The notes beneath the pieces are model-generated. The model saw only the letters and a program-made list of their open reading frames with translations. It was not told where the DNA came from and searched no databases. Made by a program: the position numbers and the translations under genes. Below, one piece after another: positions 1 through 12,400 of a stretch of 64,000 nucleotides of DNA (position 1 is the first letter of the stretch; every line of letters starts with the position of its first letter). Origin of the DNA: Telmatactis stephensoni (Eukaryota; Cnidaria; Anthozoa; Actiniaria; Isophelliidae); NCBI GenBank assembly GCA_029948255.1, contig JALIZF010001638.1, positions 310,001-374,000 on the forward strand, in the 5' to 3' direction.

Positions 1-1289
1 ATCTGATAATCACAAGGGTAGCTGCCAAAATCCTTTGCAGTCTTGGAGTGTACGTCACTGTGGACTTGCTACGACAACGTTTTTTGGATTAGGTGTATAA
101 TGTATTCATTATTTTGGAAGACCAATCATCCAATCAGCATTCAATGATTCTCTTATCTCTTGTATCAAGTTGTGGCCAGTTGTATATCTATAGCTAAGTG
201 CTAATTGGAGGATGGCGAGACAAACGTATATGAATACATTAACATTATTGGTCACAGTTTTGAGCTTCGCGCTGTAACATAATAACATAATGGCACAGAA
301 TCGAATAGATAGAATACGCCGGTATAGAATATGTAATAACTGACACTTTTCAATTTTAAAACAATAAATTCATCCAATTAGACTTCAACATTAGGTCAAT
401 TCAGTGCCGGGTAACGATAATTAAGAAGATTGTTATACTAACTATAAATAACTTGAAACAATAACAAAATTTATTTCAACAAAATCCATCAATAATTTTT
501 ATACATAAAGAATAAACACTAAACCGAAAAAAATGCATCATCGTAGATAACGGGATGCAGGAAACTGATGAGTGGAGTGCATATATTTCAGTTTTATTGC
601 AAAACCATCATCAGAGCAATGAATTACAATCAAAGTGGAGGAATTAAATTATTGAATTATTTCAACGAATTGTACTATAATACCTCTATGATTTAAGTAA
701 GAAGAAGAAGAACTCACTTACTTTGGTTTACGCTCGCGCCAAGTTGCAATTTGGTTGAAGATTAAAACACAATTGAACAGAGTGTAGCCAAAATGCCCAT
801 AAATCCTCGTAGGATAGCGTCCACACAAATATCCGAACTACACTTCTAGATCTAAGCGACTTAAATTTATAGCTAATAGAACGTGATTAGGATGTATTTA
901 CGTAACGATGAATCACTTCCTCATGGACTAGTCACGACTAGTCACACGTGAGATGTTTAACGTGAGCTATGCTTTGGACGCTGTGGCAACTACGCGCGCA
1001 GGTTATTCGCAACGCGGATGTGAAAATTACCAACTAATAGTACAGGAAATAAGATATCTTATCTAGGTTATCGTATCGTGGCTGATTGAGCGTGCCTGAA
1101 CTAAGAAATGACTAAAAGATAAAAAGTTAAAAGACCATATTTTACGTCGGAGCTGGTAATAGTCATCAACTGACTAATAAACTTGAGGCCAACGGTGCGC
1201 TCATTTTACCCCCTCTCTCCATCAGGGCTCCGTTTCAAGGGTATATTTAAAGCTAATTAAAGCTACAGGAAACGGAAAGAAGTCGAAAC
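1..1289. other. AT-rich non-coding sequence, nothing recognised
   Basis: I see no exon, RNA gene or clear repeat. Short E-box-like CACGTG sits near 945, but without a gene context it means little. Confidence 0.4.
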
Positions 1290-1299
1290 ACGTGTGTGA

Positions 1300-1374
1300 G
1301 GGTACTGGGAATTGAACTTGGACCTCTCGCTCGGGACGCTGCGCTCTAACGAACTGAACCACACTTGTCTGCTT
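1300..1374 (-). mobile_element. tRNA-related SINE head
   Basis: On the minus strand an A-box-like TGGTTCAGTTCG is followed, at tRNA spacing, by a B-box-like AAGTTCAATTCCC. The cloverleaf does not close well, so this is a tRNA-derived repeat head and not a functional tRNA gene. Confidence 0.5.
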
Positions 1375-1481
1375 GCCCGAGGAGCAACTATCATCATAGA
1401 CTTGGAATTTCTAACAAAGCGACCAAGTACTTCAAAATTAACTATCACTCTTAATTGTGTTGTACATTGCAAAGTCAAAAA

Positions 1482-1849
1482 TAGGGAGTTTAAGATTGTA
1501 CGACGGCAACGTCGACAACTACGTGGCTGAAATAGTGCCCTATTCTGTTTTTGCTAGATCTATGCTTTCTTGTATTCGTTTGTAGTTTAATTTGCGTTCG
1601 TCGTGCCATAAAATTACAACATACGATGAATGGTACATAGCAAAATAAATTATGAAAGAAAAATGGTTGGACGTTCGCGTTGTCCGTAGAGCGTGAAACT
1701 TTCGAGTTTGCCGTTGTAAATTGGCCGAAGACGGTTGAAATCTACTTATTTACTAAACATTCCACGTGTGGGCTTTATTCTTCTTGATTAACCTTATTGT
1801 TCTCTACCGTCGTCGTCAACGTTGCCGTCGTACAATCTTAAACTCCCTA
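1482..1849. mobile_element. MITE with about 40-bp terminal inverted repeats
   Basis: The ends are near-perfect inverted copies starting GGGAGTTTAAGATTG and differing at only a few of 40 positions. TA lies immediately outside on both sides, consistent with a TA target duplication (Tc1/mariner-type). The interior has no transposase. Confidence 0.65.
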
Positions 1850-1999
1850 TATAGCACGTTTCAAAATCAAGTGATCTCTTGTACTTTGTACACTTATATT
1901 GTACATTGTCAAGTCACGTTTATAACACTGGCTTCTCAGTATGACTTGTATCGTGAGTTTAGTAATAATTAAAACAAGTCATAATTAGTGGAATATTAA

Positions 2000-4005
2000 C
2001 GAAACGTAGGCTCTGTATATACGGGGGCGAGCTGTTCTTGGGCTCGGGATGAATCGGAAAATAAACTACCAGGAGACAACTTACCTTCTATACCTATTTC
2101 AACACAGGCAACCCAAACTCAAATTTTTCGTGGCTACAAGAAGAACATGATAACAGGATAAGATAAGAAAAAAGAATAAGAAAAAATTTAATAAAATTTG
2201 CTATATTTGCTATTCACTTTTGAGGCGACTATGAAATTACTTTTGAATTTAAATTATCATATTTTAATTATTTTAATTAATTATTTATTTTATTTATTCT
2301 CTATTTATCGGAGATATTAGCATGTACTTTGGTACTTGCTATTTTAAATTCGAGGATAAATAAAGTTTATTGTTTATTTTTGTTTTTGTTTTACGATCGA
2401 CGACTTAATTGGGGACCAGTTTTGTTAATTGTGGGGATAGGTTTTGCAGCGGTTACAACCAACTTTAGGAATAAGGATAACATTTTGTTTATAAATTTCA
2501 TCAAATTAAAATGGAACCGAGGCTTACCTTAGATATTACCTTGAAATGATCAGGAGTTACTTCACCAGTGCTCCTAACTCGAGCCACTGTCTTAGTCCGT
2601 CAAGGTAAAAATAACAGCACTTATACCTTTTTAGAACGCGGAAAAATATCTTGATAGGAATATTGTGGTAAAAACGGAACTGATACCTATAAATAAAATA
2701 ACTAACAAAATTCTCTTTACACGAACAAAAAGTGAGAACAAATGACAGTGAAATAATCTTAAAAGACAGATAACTAACAGAGAAACGAAGCACCACAGTA
2801 ATTGGCGAAAGCTGTTGTGGAATCCGTGCTTTCATTGGATGGAAAAGCTAGCTAATAAACTAAACTCAGTGAACCATAGTTGACATAAAGAAGAGTCTAT
2901 GATTTATCAAAGTAACGATATTTCTGTGTGCGGCTTTAAATTATAAGTAAAAAAAGAAATTGAACAAGATGAAGAAACGTATACATTTTGTAATATATCT
3001 TTTATTAGTTGTAATGAGGCAACATCATTCATGACATAGTTCTGGATAAGCTAAATGCAAAACACTTGATTTAGTTCTAGTTCGATGCTCAATCGACTAT
3101 TATAAATAGATCCTACCACGCAACCAGACACCCACTCTCTTCTACTGTCATCTACAGCCATTTCTACAGCCTTCAACACTTTGATTTTCAATCACCCAAA
3201 CCCCTCAACCCTGTGAGTTCTGCATGCTGAACATTCTTGCGGCCCAGTCTTTAATCAGCGGGGTACAGAAAACATACCCCAAAAAATGAAATACAGGAAA
3301 AAAGAAGGAAAAATAGGAGTAGAAGAGGACTATAACCCTCTTTTACTCAGCAAATGTATTAATATATCAGTGGCGGCGGAGCGAAATGAAAAGTGTGTGT
3401 ATGTGGGGGGATGAGGGGGGCTTAAAATCGTTTATATTTTCTTTTTCTTGTCAATTTTAAGCCTTCAAGAAGGGGTGCAAGAGTTTGCGGTGATGCGGTT
3501 TTGCGGTTATTTGTATTTTAACCTGCGGTTTTGCGGTTTTTGACGTCGGATTAAGGGCCGTAACCAAGGGTTTGCGGGTGGGTGCACATGAAATGGAAAT
3601 GGAACTATGCCTACGCTTGCTTTGTCTAGATGCCTCACCTTTCCCCCACATTTTGCTGCGTAATGCTACTTCGTAAGATCTTGGAAGATTACTGTGTGCA
3701 AGCCAGTGTAACCCCCTTCCCCCACCCAGTTACGGTCCTGTGGATTTCGTGCGCAGTTTTTCAAGTGTGGGCCGGGAGCGATGGACAGTCTGAACATGCT
3801 CAATGAGCATAGGTAATTGGGTAGTGTTAAACATTAACTTTTTTTTAAAATTTCGTGCGTGAATTTTGGGTCATTACTCGAAAAGTAAAAGTCTGATTCT
3901 CTGCGCGCCGCGTCACATATTATATTATTACATGCCGTATGCTCCTAGTACTGGGATCCAGCAAAAATTAACAGATCAATAACTAAAATAAAAATAAGAA
4001 TAGAG
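2000..4005. other. Intergenic sequence without recognised features
   Basis: AT-rich sequence with short ORFs of no apparent coding character. A degenerate run of GCGGTTTTGCGG around 3485-3540 is the only internal repetition noted. Confidence 0.35.
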
Positions 4006-4015
4006 TGATTTTATT

Positions 4016-4347
4016 TCCGGGGGAGGGACTCCATTGTAAAAGGATCGGGTGTGCTCGTCGGAAATTTTCAAAAATACCCCTAAAAGATACCGGAAGTCTT
4101 TTAAGAAGAGCGTTGCTGGACAATTTTTAACCCCTAAGAGATACCAGCGATAACAAGCTAATGAACATAATGGACATAAAATTGAACGGCCGACACACTT
4201 TTGTTGGGCAAATTTCTTCCATTTGAGAACAAGATAATAAGCGATGGGCTCTTTTGATACCCTAAAAGATACCAAATCGCTGATTTTTACCCCTAAGAGA
4301 TACAACGAGCATACCCAATCCTTTTACAATGGAGTCCCCCCCGGGTT
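4016..4347. mobile_element. Foldback element with repeated CCCCTAAAAGATACC motif
   Basis: Terminal inverted repeats (GACTCCATTGTAAAAGGAT core) bracket an interior in which the motif CCCCTAAAAGATACC, or a one-base variant, recurs four times. A related piece with the same motif inverted is at 50165-50350. Confidence 0.6.
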
Positions 4348-5539
4348 TTATTTAAGCCGTGAAAAAATAGAACGCATAACAGTTAGTAGTAGACTCTTAT
4401 GATAAAGTTAAAAATATACTCAATGGAATTATCATAAGGGTGATGAGTAACTAGGAAGCACTTGAAATACAGCAGGCAGGAGCCGCTCTTGACTTGTTGA
4501 TGTATAATTAACAAACTGTTGATAAGAAGTTCATAAACAAAAGAAAAAAATGGACAAATGCTGTTGTCTCTGAAATTTGACGCCAAGATGTAGTAATACC
4601 CGGCATGCAACGCGCGCTCACTCAAACATTTTGTATTCCCTGAAATTCTGAGAAAACCAGTTTGCCGAAGTATGGAATTTAAATCCAGTCATATCTCTTA
4701 ATCCTAAAGCCATCAATTTATTTTCTCCTTACAATACATTAAAGAAAAGCTTATATGTTCGTTTTATATTTAATTGTAGTGTCAAATTAACGAGAAAACA
4801 AGAATTAAACGTCTAGTCAACAAGCAACAATTTTATGCCAAAAGTCTATCTAGCTACAATTGCCTCGAGGTGTGTTTTAATGACTTCCGTAAAAACACGA
4901 TCGAGGTACTTGATTAGATCCTTAAACACAAAAGATGTACACATAAACTATCCTTAAACAGCCGAAAGGTACGGCTACATGAAATAAACCTAGCGACCAA
5001 ACGCAAAGTACACTATGTTAGGCCCCACACGTTCGATATGACAACATTCTAACACGATAGCAAGACTTTCTGGAACAAAACTACCGAAATACCACCAAAC
5101 CATAGGAGAGCAAGTGTATACAATGGTGTAGATAGCTAGTCCACTTGCGTAAGCTTCATCTACCAGATACAAGGCCTCAGAACAAGACTACATGCTAAGA
5201 CTTTTGTCTTGTTACGAATGACTGAGCTTTATGCACGTAGCCTCGTCTTGATACTTTTGTATGTGGCAAGTGAAGTGTAGCTCGGAAGTCGACTATTCAA
5301 TAGCAACGCTGTTGGGTGGTGAACTAACTAATTTTTAACCAAAATTCTGAAAATATGCTTATGGGGACGAACGTCATTTATGGTGAATTGGTTTAATTCG
5401 TAACACTAGATGTATTATTGGTAATCATATTTTTGTGTCTACATGAAGTACCATCCCATCAAAGCTTCGCTGTGAAGCCAGAAGTTTAAGATATCGAACA
5501 TGGTCTATAAGGGATCCTCACTAGATTGCAATCGGAGGA

Positions 5540-6005
5540 TGTTTCAATATAGAATATATGTATGGATCTAATTGTTGGTAGGGACGGAAAAATGTTGGTC
5601 ATTGTGGAGACATGACGGTACGATTGTAAAGGGATAAATGTATGGGTTCGATGCTGGCCGTTGTTCAGAGGTGGTCGTTGTACAGAGGTTTCAACGTAGA
5701 GTAAATTTATGGATCAGTCAATGTGGGGCCGGGACGGAAAATGCTGGTCGTTGTACAGAGGTTTCAATATATAGAGAGGAAATGTATGGATCGAATGAAT
5801 GGCTTGGACAGAAGATACTGGCCATTGTGGAGAGGTGGTCGTTGTACAGAGGTTTGGTAAATGTATGGATCGAATGAATGGCTTGGACGGAAAATACTGA
5901 CCGTTGTGGAGAGGTGGTCGTTGTACAGAGGTTTCAATATAGACGAAATGTATGGATTGGTCGAATGGCGGGGATGGAAAATGCTAGTCGATGGAGTGGA
6001 GAGGT
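5540..6005. repeat. Degenerate minisatellite, unit about 80-85 bp
   Basis: The phrases AATGTATGGATC, GGTCGTTGTACAGAGGTTTC and GGACGGAAAATRCTG recur in order about five times with decay. Open frames across it are by-products of the repeat. Confidence 0.65.
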
Positions 6006-6439
6006 AACCAGTGTATGCTGTACGTGTAGAACCGAGGGAGAGAACGAAACTGGACGGCTGTTTTCTCAGACTAGCGAGGTGAACGCTATTTGCATGAACG
6101 CTTCTTGTACGATCGTCTTAATGATCTACTGGGATTAGAAATGAGAACAATCAAAATATAACTACAAGGTTTGACTGTACTTAGAGCTATAGTCACAGGG
6201 ATTAGAGAGAATTCGAAACAATGTTGTTAGGTCAATAGGGGTCGAGCCTCTCTCTTAGCAGTGTGGAAGTTTTCCAGCCACTTAGGCTGAAGAGTAAAAG
6301 TGTTTTTTCTTAGCCAGCCCACCGGAATTACTGCTTATTACTTAGCCGATTATCATACGCCCATGTGGTAAAAAGGGAGGAGATGATAAGGACACGAAGA
6401 TCAATTTATATTATTACATAACTGGCTAATTCTTAATGG

Positions 6440-6640
6440 CAACGACAAGACTAGACATGCTCCAAGGCTCGCTCGTTATTTTTTCCGTTGCTTGGGCTTC
6501 CTGTGTTGTAAGTTTCATGAGAGTTCCGTGGGGGATGGCGCGAAATAGGAGAGAAAAACGAGCGAGTTTCGCAACGGAAAAAATAACGTGCGAGACTTGG
6601 AGCAAGTCTAGGACAAGATACTCGTTTGCAATGAGCGTTC
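6440..6640. mobile_element. Foldback element, about 45-bp arms
   Basis: The arm AGACATGCTCCAAGGCTCGC...TTATTTTTTCCGTTGC at 6455-6498 is repeated inverted at 6570-6616, with a spacer of about 70 bases. Confidence 0.55.
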
Positions 6641-7140
6641 ACTCGGTGGAGGAGGCAACGACAAGACACTCATTTGAGCGTTTACTCAGCGACCTTTGGA
6701 CCCTTTTCAACTGAGCATGCGCTGTAGAGAGCTGTCTACATTTAGTGATGCAAAAAAGTGCATATGGCTGCATCCGCCGATAAATAATAATGATCAAATG
6801 CAATAGAAGTTAGCAGAGCAATTTTCTCTGCGACGAAATGTTAAATGAGAAAAATTCAGAGAAAAAATTGCGATGTGTATCACCGACTTTATAGACTGAA
6901 TTCAGTGTACATGTTTTGTATTTGCGTGAAAATCGGTTTCGATTGTCAGTATAGGCACATGAGTTGCGTACAATATACGTAGCCAATATCTAGCTAGGCC
7001 AATAGGATTCTTTGCATTCTTATAAATTTCTTTTAAAAACCGTTATACGCCCTACGATGCTATATTATCATCTCTACAGCGCTAGTTATTAGGCTAGTGC
7101 TAGCTAAGTTACTTGGTGAAGAGAGCAGTACTTTGCGGTC

Positions 7141-7184
7141 ATGGAAAAAGGTGACTTTTCTGCTTGTTGCTTGCGCTGTAACAG
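7141..7184 (+). other. Possible first coding exon of a very small spliced ORF
   Basis: An ATG in good context (GTCATGG) opens 14 codons ending at a strong donor AG|GTAAGC. A good acceptor (CTCCCACAG) at 7969-7977 would continue it for about 20 codons to a TAA, giving roughly 34 aa with four cysteines or more. There is no homology I recognise. It could be chance. Confidence 0.15.
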
Positions 7185-7287
7185 GTAAGCTTATATGAAA
7201 AGTTATTGAAGCAGTTTTTACGTGATTTTATTCTAAACGCACGTCCAAGAAACTTGGCACAAACGTTTATGAAAACCTAAGTAGGCC

Positions 7288-7358
7288 TGCGTCACATCCG
7301 GACCGGTTTTTCCTCCTTTAAGTCCGTCTTAACGGAGGAAAAGTCCGGATGTGACGCA
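7288..7358. mobile_element. Short hairpin element
   Basis: TGCGTCACATCCGGAC with TTTTCCTCC folds on its exact inverse (GGAGGAAAA, GTCCGGATGTGACGCA). There is one 4-base bulge and a loop of about 17 bases. Confidence 0.55.
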
Positions 7359-8164
7359 AGCTAAACCAAAGTAGACTTTAGACCTTTTGTAAAACCGATT
7401 TAGCGCCAGTAAGCTCACTGGTTAAAATTGTTTTTCAGTAACTAAACTAAGGAAGAAATTAAGAAATATGGCTAAAAGAATAAATTTTGTAGCCTGCAGG
7501 TTAAACTGAGAGTTAACAAGAACTAGGGGCGTTTTTCGACTAACACTAACACTTTTAACAAAAATATATATAAGCTAATGCATATAACAATGTGTTTTTA
7601 CACGTTGTAGGGTCGTTGCATGCGACAAGCTGTAAGCAAAAATTGTATCGTGTAAATTGGTCTAAATGCAACACATGCACCATAACAAGTTCTATGAGCC
7701 TGCGTGTAGCCATTTTGGGTAAGTGCTTGGTGTATGGAACACCAATTGTATTTAATACCAAGTGTATCAAGTAGATTGTATATAAATGGATGTATCATTT
7801 AATGATACACATGGTGTTGCATACACCAAGTACTTACCTTTTTGTGTATAACTAACGTGGGCTAACGTGAAGATTTCTGCCCCTCTCCCCTCCCCTCCGT
7901 GTTGAATTCTACAATAACTTAATATTACCTTTACCCATGCGATTTTCTTGATAATGACTAATAGCACTCTCCCACAGTGAAAATAACGTGCTTCTTGTTA
8001 GCCTTGCTCATGAAAAATCTTGGTGTCAGTCTACGTAACAAGTTTTCATTTCCACCCACTAACTATTTCCATTGTATTCATTTTTATCACTTCATTTGCA
8101 TTCATTCAATTAATTTCATTCAATTGATTTATTTAACTATTTCAATAAATTGCTGTTCATTACT

Positions 8165-8365
8165 GCATTCCTTCTTTCCATCTATCCTCCCTCACTCCCT
8201 CCCTTTCATTCATTCTTTCTTTCTACCTTCTTTTTTCTTTCGTTCTTTTTTTCTTTCCTTCTTTCTTCCTAGATCTTCTTCCTACTTTTTTCTTCCCTGT
8301 TCCTCCTTCCCTCTTTCTTTCCTTAATTCTTTCCCTGATTCTTCCTTCCATTTCTCTGTGAAGTC
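8165..8365. repeat. Pyrimidine-rich CTTC/CCCT tract
   Basis: About 200 bases of almost pure C/T on the plus strand. The ORF across it is low-complexity and not considered a gene. Confidence 0.7.
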
Positions 8366-8696
8366 GGTGACCGTGCCTCAGTATTGGGGCCTGACGTTAG
8401 CCGCTTTGCGATTAAATCACATCAAGGCATTGCGAAATGCGCTGATACAACTGCTTGGTTTCCCTTTGTACTCATGTACAGTGAAAGGCCATAGAATAAA
8501 ACAAAGAAAACAATTAAAAACATAGAACAGTCAAGTAAATCTTTTGACCAACGTTTCTTGTTCAAGTGGCACTCGCCATTCAAGATATATCTTGTTTTTA
8601 ACTTTTTAGCTCTTAATAATGTACAGCGCAATTGACCCTTGTCACGCTAGCGGCATGACATGAGATGTTTTATGTATTGAAAATAAATACATAAAT

Positions 8697-8850
8697 ATTC
8701 TGAAGCGTCTTTTCGTTGACAATCACTCCACACTCACTACCACCACATTCGATGTACTCTTCATGCAACACTCAACTTACATGTTGATTTTTGCTAAGGG
8801 AGCAAAAACTGGAGAACCAGGAGAAAAAACCCTTGCCTTCATGACCTCGA
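8697..8850 (-). mobile_element. SINE, tRNA-derived family A, 3' part
   Basis: It shares the family's GACAATCACTCC and the GGAGAACCAGGAGAAAAA block with the copies at 19096, 33915, 36370, 49679 and 58547. The tRNA-like head is missing. Confidence 0.65.
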
Positions 8851-9488
8851 TATCATGCTGTATGTTTATATTTCTTTGAAAATTCTACAAAAAATTCTTA
8901 GTTTCAAAAGTTCATACGTACACGGAAAACGGTAGACGGCAGGATACATGACCGCGCTTCAACGCAAGAGGGAGTAGTTAATTGAAGTGTTTAGAATAAA
9001 CACCGCTGTGTTTGCAGTAGATAATTTTAGTGGCTTTAATACGCGAATCACTCATCCACGACCAAACGCTTGCATGAGAGATTTTCATTTGCAATGAGAG
9101 CGTTTAAAATTCCTCAATGATGAGCTGAAATCAAATTGAGGTCAAATCAGTGAGAAGCGAAACGCTGAGATTTTTAATTAGCACTTTGCCACCATCGATC
9201 ATCAACATCATTATCGTATCAAGATCATCTTCGTAGTGGACAGATATACTTCCGGTTAATCTACCAAATAAGGACAAATGGGGGGTGTGATCGTGACGTA
9301 CGATTTCGCGTGACTTGATTGGTCAGCGAGCGTTTGTCAAGATATTCACGTCGTTTTGTCAAACCTGCTCAACGCAATTGCGAATTTTGGGAGAAGAAAA
9401 ACCTTAAAAAAAGCACATTTATTGAGGTTTTGAAGGCCCTAAAGCCTGCATTCCTGGCCTATAAAGGGACTCAGATAGCCAGAGAACC

Positions 9489-12400
9489 ATGAGCGATGAC
9501 GAAGATCTCTTGGTAGAGGACGAATCTTTGAGAGACTTGAGTATTTTACGAACCAGAGATTCTTCAAAGAGAAAGCGTTGTATCGAATCTCTCGGCAAAA
9601 TTATCAATGTTTGGATTTCCTCAGACGCTGACAATAATGAATACGATGGAAAGAAAGATCTCATGGATATTCTGCCTTCTATTTTAATGCTCTCACTGAG
9701 ATGTCCTTTCCCAGATGTAAGAGAAAAGTGTAGTCAATTCATCGAGGACGTCAAGGTAAACTAACCTTACTTTTGCCACTAGAAAGCTGTGCTATTGGAT
9801 TTCCTAATCAGTACAAATTCTCTTATTTCTCCTCAGCTAAAAGGATTCCGTGTTCCTAGACCGCTTTTTAAGGGTCCTTCTAGTTTTATTCCTTCTAAAG
9901 AGGTGAGTCGGTTTGTGGTCCCTGTCCCGTTTGAATTTCGGAATCTTTCCGATATTCACCGAGTAGTTTTACTGAACAGCTTGACATTGACTAAATAAAT
10001 AAACCTCAATATATAAGTTTTGCTTATGTGAATTCTTGTATTATCCTTTAATATGCAAAGCTTGTTGATTGTTGTTGAATGGTAAATCTGGGTATTGTGA
10101 AGTTTTGAATCAGGGCTTCTCTTCCAGGATAGTATTTCATCATCTTGTGATCTCATGCATGTGTTCTCGTTGTTTACGGCTTCTTTTGCAAAGATTAAAT
10201 TATAAATATTTTGAGATCTTTGATATGGATATTACAAGAATCGTAGTTGATATTAGCTGGGTAAAGTATAAAATAGGTCTAAAATTTGAATGATGAAAGA
10301 TCTTCATGGTTTAGCGAACACAAATTTAATTTGTTACTGTGCACTTTACAACAACAACCAAATTATGTACTAATAGTTCACATAATCCCAAGCAATTTAC
10401 ACTTTTCAGATTAATACTCCTTCATTACTTTATTAGAGCTGATGGTTAGCTAAAATATCCGTAGATTTACTGCAAATTTAGCCCGGGAATTGAAATTACA
10501 ACGTATTTACATTAGGGCGCCAAGAATGACTTTTGTCCATCAAATATTTGATTGCAAGGGCTTTGAAATGTCATTTTCGTCCTCGATTCTTTACTTCTAG
10601 CCAAAATTGCTATTTCTATGTGTATATCTGTCCTATTTTTGTCCGAATGACATAATATTTTTTACCTCTTTGACCAATAATGCAATTTCTTGTTTACTCC
10701 CCGCTATGCGAATGATGCTCTACTCTTGGAGAAAGTATCAATTTGATTATTTCGAGCCTATGAAATCACTTGGACTAGCTAATATCTTTAGAATATTTCA
10801 AGAAATAATTAGACAATTTGAGACGTGCTTTACTTCAGGGCTTATTAAAAAAAGTTTGATTATCAAAATTTTGAAATGTGGTTTAGATGTTTTCAGCCAC
10901 AATTTTTTTATACAAAAAAGATTGAAATTTTGCAGTCTTCACTGACTTTTATCTGAAGATCTATACCTTTGGCCCTTGTTGCTGAAACAAGAATTAATTA
11001 CTTGGAGCTGAGAGGATTGTGAGACGGCTTTCCATTTCTCTTTTATTTATTTATTTATTTATTTATACATTTGATTTATGCAAAAGGCAATCATTGTTCA
11101 ATATTTGTAGGCGAGCCGAAATGTTACTATTCAAAGAGCGTGTTTAGTGTGGTCTCACAAAGTTGACCACATAATCAACAATTAACAACATCCATTAGCA
11201 TAATAGAATAATTATGGTAATACTATGAATAATATCTTTGTAAATTCAACTGACATCTCAAGTTGCCTTCATACTTAGTCTTTCATATTTTCCATGTGGT
11301 CGGAGCATTATTATTTGGCTGCCTCAATTGTGCAGAATGCGTAGCCCACTTCACCAACTGTTTCAAATTGTTACAAATGCTAAACAGTGTTTACAGAATG
11401 TGGGGCCTTGTAGATTTCGTATGAGTGTGAAAATGGCACCATGGTCGCTCATGGTTATAGCAGGAATTTTAAATGTTTTTATCTTAGACAACATGGTCAA
11501 GTCACGATGCATTCCTTTTCGCGCTCGTACAAACTCTGCTCTATTCTCTTTTGAGTAGAGTGATTGCACTTAACCTGTGAAATTGTACTAGCTAAATAAT
11601 ACAAAATAGCACTATTAAACAATAGAAAATAAAGGATTTTGTACTATTTAGTACTAATTAGATTTTGTACTTTTAACGGGTTAAGTGTGATCTCTCTACA
11701 AACACTTAAAGAGTACTAAATAGTGCTAAGTTATGCTAATTATTAATGATATTTTCTTTTGTTGAATTAGTGCTATTTAGTACTAAATAGTGCAAAGCAT
11801 TGCACACTTTTAGTGTTCAACTCAAGATAAGAAAAATCCATTTTTAATGCAAGAAGTGTTTCTTGTATTCAGTATCAAATATTTTCTCTTTGTCTTATTA
11901 TTCAATTCTTAAAAACAAAGAATGGACTTCGGGATATTGTAAAATGCCTCGAAGCTGTCAAATGATGACAGCTGTCATCAATGCTGGGCAAGTGTTTTTT
12001 CTCCACCAAAACAAAGAAAAAATATATAATTAGCAAACTAATGCAAATTTTTGAGTTCAAATACATGTAACAGATACATTTCAAAATGTTTGAGATCTAG
12101 CTTATACAAGGTTTATTGTATCAGACAATTAAGTGTTTGAATATACACATATGGAAACTGTATTGTAATTTAATTTATGGATAATTGATGTTTTTATAGG
12201 AACTTTCATTCAATACTTTTCATATTCCATTCTCATGTATAAGTAACTTAGTAACATTTTGTATAAAGTGATCACTTCTAATGGAGTGGTTTGGGATATG
12301 TATAATTTCACACTTTGAAAATACTGTGTGGTTTTGTATTCAAGGAGGTATTCTAGCGTGTCTTTTTGAGTTTAGCATTTCAAATACAAAATTGAGATGG

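Noticed and set aside
7977..8525. 182-codon frame rich in F, S and L
   Set aside because: A C/T tract with low-complexity translation and no homology; only the first 50 bases might be an acceptor exon.
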